From an uncultured Collinsella sp. (GTDB lineage: Bacteria; Actinomycetota; Coriobacteriia; Coriobacteriales; Coriobacteriaceae), in NCBI GenBank assembly GCA_900549655.1, contig UROZ01000035.1:1-17153 (forward strand): a stretch of 17,153 bases of DNA, read 5' to 3'. The position numbers and the translations under genes were made by a program. A model generated the notes under the pieces. The model was not told where the DNA came from and did not search any database. It saw only the letters and a list, made by a program, of their open reading frames with translations. Within the stretch, counting starts at the first letter, position 1; the number at the start of each line of letters is the position of its first letter. Of this stretch, positions 14,334 through 17,153 are shown in pieces.

Positions 14334-15656
14334 CTAATCGTCCTTGTTGTCCTTCATGACGACCGAGGTCTCGGTGTGGCTGAAGGTATCGTGCTTCTCG
14401 GTCAGGTCGAGCTCGCCACAGTAGCAATCGGCGTGGGTGGCCTCGTTGGCCGTCTTGAGCTGGCCCACCAGCAGCACGTCTGCGATGACCACGATGATCA
14501 ACGGCGCGACGATGTTGATGAGGATGCCCTCGATATCAAAGCTGAGGTAATCCGGATCGAAGGCGTATTCGCCCATAAAGAGAATCTGGGAGAGGACAAA
14601 TCCGATCGCAAAGAACAGCAGCGAGGCGATAATGAGCTTGGGCTTGGAGCAGGGGAGCTCGCCGACCATACGGCCGGTTTGGCCGTTCATGGCAAACAGG
14701 TAGCTCTTGCCGTTCCACGAGGTCGAGAGCATCCAGACGGGGAACAAGGCGTAGTCGCTGTCTTCCCAGGTGTAGTCGAGCTGCTTGCTCTCGACCGAGG
14801 CATCGTCGTACTCATCGATAACGGTCTCGCGCAGGGCCGAGATCGTGCTTTCTTCCATACGGCGCTCGGCACGGGCCTTGCAAGTCTCGCAGTCCTCATC
14901 GTAACGGTTGGCGATGTAGCCGGGCATGTAGGCGACCGAGAACGGGCGCAGCGCGTCGTAGTCAAACGGTTCGATGGCGTCCATGTGGCCGTCGGGCATC
15001 TTGGACGATCCGTCGACGGGCACGCGCTCAAACGAGATATTGCCTTTACGGTAGGCGTCGTAGTGGTCGGTGGTCGTGACGGTGCGATCGGATTCCTCAG
15101 TCACGGTCTCGTTGGTCGCATCAAAGCACACTTCGCCGTCTACGCGGGCGCCGTAAAGCCAAAACGGCACGTAAACGCCTTGGACCTCGTCGATGTGGTT
15201 GCCGGTGACAAAGCTCTTGGGCAGCAAGATCTTGCCCTTGTAGTGTTCCTTAAGGGCGGCCAGGACGTCGTCGCGCCCGAGTTTAAACGGGATCACCAGG
15301 TCGGGTGAGAAGTCGCCCGAAAGCTGGCCAGGTGCCACGGCGGGGTTGCCGCAGTACGGGCAGGTGGTGACGGCGACGGTGCCGTCCGAGATCAGTTCGG
15401 CGCCACACGACGAGCAGATATAGCCGGCGTTTTGAGCCAGCTCCTGCACGGCATCGTCGACAGCGGGCTTGGGGGCCGCGGCTGCGGCATCGGCTTTGGC
15501 ATCTGCCTTGTTCTGGCGCTCGCGATAGAGGGCCTCGACTTCTTCGACTTCAAAACGTGAATCGCAGTAGTCGCAGACGAGCTTTTGCTCGGCACTGGCA
15601 AAGTGAAGGGGGCCGCCGCACGCGGGGCACTGATAGTTGACACTCTCGAAGGCCAT
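14334..15656 (-). CDS. TFIIB-type zinc-ribbon membrane protein (YdjG-like)
   Basis: A 440-residue protein with two N-terminal zinc ribbons, C10/C13/C28/C31 and C81/C84/C99/C102, joined by an Ala/Lys-rich charged linker (about 45-70). A long soluble domain (110-335) contains the family-like VYVPFWLYGARVDGEV segment. Two hydrophobic helices follow, about 339-362 and 375-397, with a short polar tail. This layout matches the YdjG-like TFIIB-type zinc-ribbon proteins found next to SPFH genes. It probably anchors the operon's complex to the membrane, which is inference from the helices and the B. subtilis parallel. GGAAAGGA upstream supports the ATG. It lies 48 bases before the SPFH gene and 24 bases after the DUF4428 gene. 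Confidence 0.87.
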   Translation of the reverse strand: MAFESVNYQCPACGGPLHFASAEQKLVCDYCDSRFEVEEVEALYRERQNKADAKADAAAAAPKPAVDDAVQELAQNAGYICSSCGAELISDGTVAVTTCPYCGNPAVAPGQLSGDFSPDLVIPFKLGRDDVLAALKEHYKGKILLPKSFVTGNHIDEVQGVYVPFWLYGARVDGEVCFDATNETVTEESDRTVTTTDHYDAYRKGNISFERVPVDGSSKMPDGHMDAIEPFDYDALRPFSVAYMPGYIANRYDEDCETCKARAERRMEESTISALRETVIDEYDDASVESKQLDYTWEDSDYALFPVWMLSTSWNGKSYLFAMNGQTGRMVGELPCSKPKLIIASLLFFAIGFVLSQILFMGEYAFDPDYLSFDIEGILINIVAPLIIVVIADVLLVGQLKTANEATHADCYCGELDLTEKHDTFSHTETSVVMKDNKDD

Positions 15657-15680
15657 GATCGGTCCTTTCCGTGCCGGAGA

Positions 15681-16418
15681 CTATGCGCCGATGGCGCCGC
15701 CGCAGTATTCGCAGCGCCCGCTGGCATCGGGAATGGTGGTTGCACCGCAGAAGGGACAGGTGACCGCGGTCTTGGGGGCCTTGGCGGCCACGACGCTGTC
15801 GCGCGTTTCCTGGCGCAGTTGCACCAGGGCGTCGCGGACCTCGGTTGCCTGGCGCTTGGCCTCGCGGTATTCGATGGAACCGCGCTGGTCGATGGTGGAG
15901 TCGTTCACGCGCAGGTTGATCTCGGTAAAGTGCGGCGTGTTGACGTGGATGGTCAGGTTAAAGTCGTAATCCAGGTCGTAGCGCGGCGGGTTATAGCTCT
16001 CGCGCTCGCCGTCCTTGGTCTCGCGATAAATCTCGGTGCGATGCTCGTCGATATCCATATCGCAGCCGAGCACCTGCGAGAACTCAATGATGTCGGGATT
16101 GGCGTCGCGCCAGCGGCTCTGCGAGGTGATGATCAGCAGGCCCGCGTCCTCGTCGAGCATGATGTTGGTGCGCCCGGCAGAGAGCGTGCGCGTGGGGTTG
16201 AACGAGGCCAGGCGCTCGGCATTGGCCTCGCGGTAGGCGAGTTGCTCGCGGATATCGTCCGCGGTGCTGGAGCGATAGCCGTGAAAGTAGGGGGAGAGCT
16301 TGCCGGCGCACTCTTTGCACAGGTAGCCCTCGCTGATCTTGGTCTTTCCCAAAAGTCCCAGCTCGGTACCGCAAATCGCGCACTCTTTCTTCTCGAACAT
16401 CTTGTCAAAGAAGCCCAT
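15681..16418 (-). CDS. DUF4428-domain zinc-ribbon protein
   Basis: A 245-residue soluble protein and the first gene of the operon. The N-terminal DUF4428 domain has C13/C16 and C34/C37 as zinc ligands (CAICGTELGLLGKTKI, LCKECAGKL). The middle (about 75-175) is beta-rich, with the pattern INLRVND and YDLDYDFNLTIHVN, and has no motif I recognise beyond this family. A helical segment (180-210) leads to a C-terminal zinc ribbon, C221/C224/C236/C239. GGGAGGC upstream fixes the ATG. Its neighbours are a YdjG-like and a YdjI-like gene, so it likely works with them. No promoter is convincing in the upstream 60 bases. Confidence 0.85.
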   Translation of the reverse strand: MGFFDKMFEKKECAICGTELGLLGKTKISEGYLCKECAGKLSPYFHGYRSSTADDIREQLAYREANAERLASFNPTRTLSAGRTNIMLDEDAGLLIITSQSRWRDANPDIIEFSQVLGCDMDIDEHRTEIYRETKDGERESYNPPRYDLDYDFNLTIHVNTPHFTEINLRVNDSTIDQRGSIEYREAKRQATEVRDALVQLRQETRDSVVAAKAPKTAVTCPFCGATTIPDASGRCEYCGGAIGA

Positions 16419-16977
16419 GGCTGCCTCCCATCAACAGGTAGCGTGTGTCACTTTTGATGATGGGCGAGCGCGCGATCTTCCACGATACCCAGACGGCTCA
16501 AGGAGTCTCCACAACTGGGACACATGGCCCATTTTTGACTAGTCGCTGGGGACGTTCTTCGGCCACTCATTGGGGACGTACGCTACTGGGGCAATTGGGG
16601 CGACGAGCCGATGATGTCGTGATGCGGGATGGACTGGCGCTTGCTACCGACGATCTTGGTGGGGATTTTGCACCCGTATGTTCCGATTTCGCGCTCAACG
16701 CTCTACCGTCACATTTCCTCGATCAACAAAAAGACCGGTGCCGCTTCGCGTGTGGCCCCAATCAGCTTCTTCTGGTCCTGGACGCCCAAGGACTAACTAA
16801 TCCTCCAATAAGTTGCGGTGGAATAGTCCCTAAATTAAAGTCAGGGGGCTTTAAACAGGAACTATTTCACCGCAACTGCTGAGGGGATAGACTGCGGCGG
16901 CGGCAGAGGCAACGGCAACGGCGTCGGCAGCTGCGGTAGCGGTAACGGCAGCTGGCGGGGTGTTTTCCGTCTGCTCG
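16419..16977. other. Intergenic region, no supported gene
   Basis: About 560 bases without a convincing gene. It contains two TGGGGACGT copies (16547-16555 and 16571-16579) followed by TGGGG-containing repeats to about 16603, and the large inverted repeat at 16811-16877. A triplet-biased GGC-rich run lies at 16899-16956. One plus-strand reading frame crosses most of it (16445-16882) but runs into the inverted repeat and resembles no family I know. The stretch may be an eroded mobile or repeat-rich remnant; I see no transposase motif. Confidence 0.6.
16811..16877. repeat. Long inverted-repeat intergenic hairpin
   Basis: Arms 16811-16831 (AGTTGCGGTGGAATAGTCCC...) and 16857-16877 are complementary at 19 of 21 positions, the two exceptions being wobble-type differences. 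An inner TTAAAG/CTTTAA stem (16835-16840 and 16849-16854) extends the hairpin around a G-rich loop. It looks like a dispersed intergenic palindrome rather than a gene-specific terminator, as no T-run follows on either side. Confidence 0.85.
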
Positions 16978-17153
16978 CTACAGTAGCTCGCCGTGGCGTG
17001 CAATGTAGCGGCGCTTTGCCAGCTGAGTGAGCGCAATATAGGCGGCGACGATGCCGATGAGCAGCGCAAAGAAGCTCGGCGGCAGCGGCATGAGGCCCAG
17101 TGCGTCGGCGATGGGGCTTGCCGGCAGCCAGGTGACAAGCGCCAGGCCTGGCA
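16978..17153 (-). CDS. mgtA: Magnesium-translocating P-type ATPase, C-terminal end
   Basis: The minus-strand frame entering from the right edge encodes 58 residues and stops with TAG (16978-16980). It reads LPASPIADALGLMPLPPSFF, then a hydrophobic helix (ALLIGIVAAYIAL) and a basic tail (KRRYIARHGELL). This matches the final membrane helix and tail of MgtA/MgtB-type P3B ATPases, which import magnesium at the plasma membrane. The catalytic domains lie outside the window, so the assignment rests on the distinctive C-terminus only. Confidence 0.75.
   Translation of the reverse strand, partial: PGLALVTWLPASPIADALGLMPLPPSFFALLIGIVAAYIALTQLAKRRYIARHGELL

Noticed and set aside
14376..15308. Plus-strand open frame opposite the TFIIB-type gene
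   Set aside because: Shadow of a real gene with eight zinc-ligand cysteines and two membrane helices on the minus strand.
16445..16882. Plus-strand 145-residue frame in the intergenic region
   Set aside because: No ribosome-binding site, no recognisable domain, and its end runs through the long inverted repeat.
16851..17138. Minus-strand Ala-rich frame overlapping the mgtA end
   Set aside because: A different frame gives a clear MgtA C-terminus; this one is low-complexity and crosses the inverted repeat.

Overview
The window looks like a chromosomal segment of a gut Coriobacteriia, most likely Collinsella or a close relative. The evidence is the high-GC codon use of most genes, the mix of Actinomycetota-like and Bacillota-like gene families, and GC-rich palindromic intergenic repeats of a kind I associate with Collinsella. 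No rRNA, tRNA, CRISPR array or intact transposase gene was found.

Layout from left to right. (1) The 3' end of luxS (1-323). (2) A visibly lower-GC sugar-uptake block at 324-3887: an intrinsic terminator in the leader of a LicT/BglG-type antiterminator, the antiterminator gene, a PTS EIIBC permease of the sucrose/beta-glucoside superfamily, a terminator, and an alpha/beta-hydrolase esterase. (3) A cupin-like DUF4867 protein (4013-4657). (4) A minus-strand AAA+/STAND-like ATPase (4853-5959), bracketed on both sides by copies of a long palindromic repeat element. (5) A GH1 6-phospho-beta-glucosidase (6441-7871) with a strong terminator. (6) A signal-transduction operon: a 7TM sensor protein broken by a one-base frameshift (8016-9898), an intact NarL-type membrane histidine kinase (9898-11394) and a LuxR/NarL response regulator (11391-12011), with 1- and 4-base overlaps.

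The right part is on the minus strand. A three-gene operon (16418 down to 13044) encodes a DUF4428 protein, a TFIIB-type zinc-ribbon membrane protein and an SPFH-domain protein with C-terminal zinc ribbons. Each of the three carries two four-cysteine zinc ribbons, and the set resembles the YdjG/YdjI type of membrane-stress module of Bacillus subtilis. A lipoprotein gene follows (12963-12121), ending near a 15-bp hairpin shared with the converging response-regulator operon. The window closes with a 560-bp intergenic stretch holding a second kind of long inverted repeat, then the C-terminus of an MgtA-like P-type ATPase.

Two regions carry the most unusual signals. One is the ATPase island with its duplicated palindromes, a G9 run and phased A-tracts upstream of its start. 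The other is the paired-sensor operon, whose first member lacks recognisable kinase motifs and is frameshifted.
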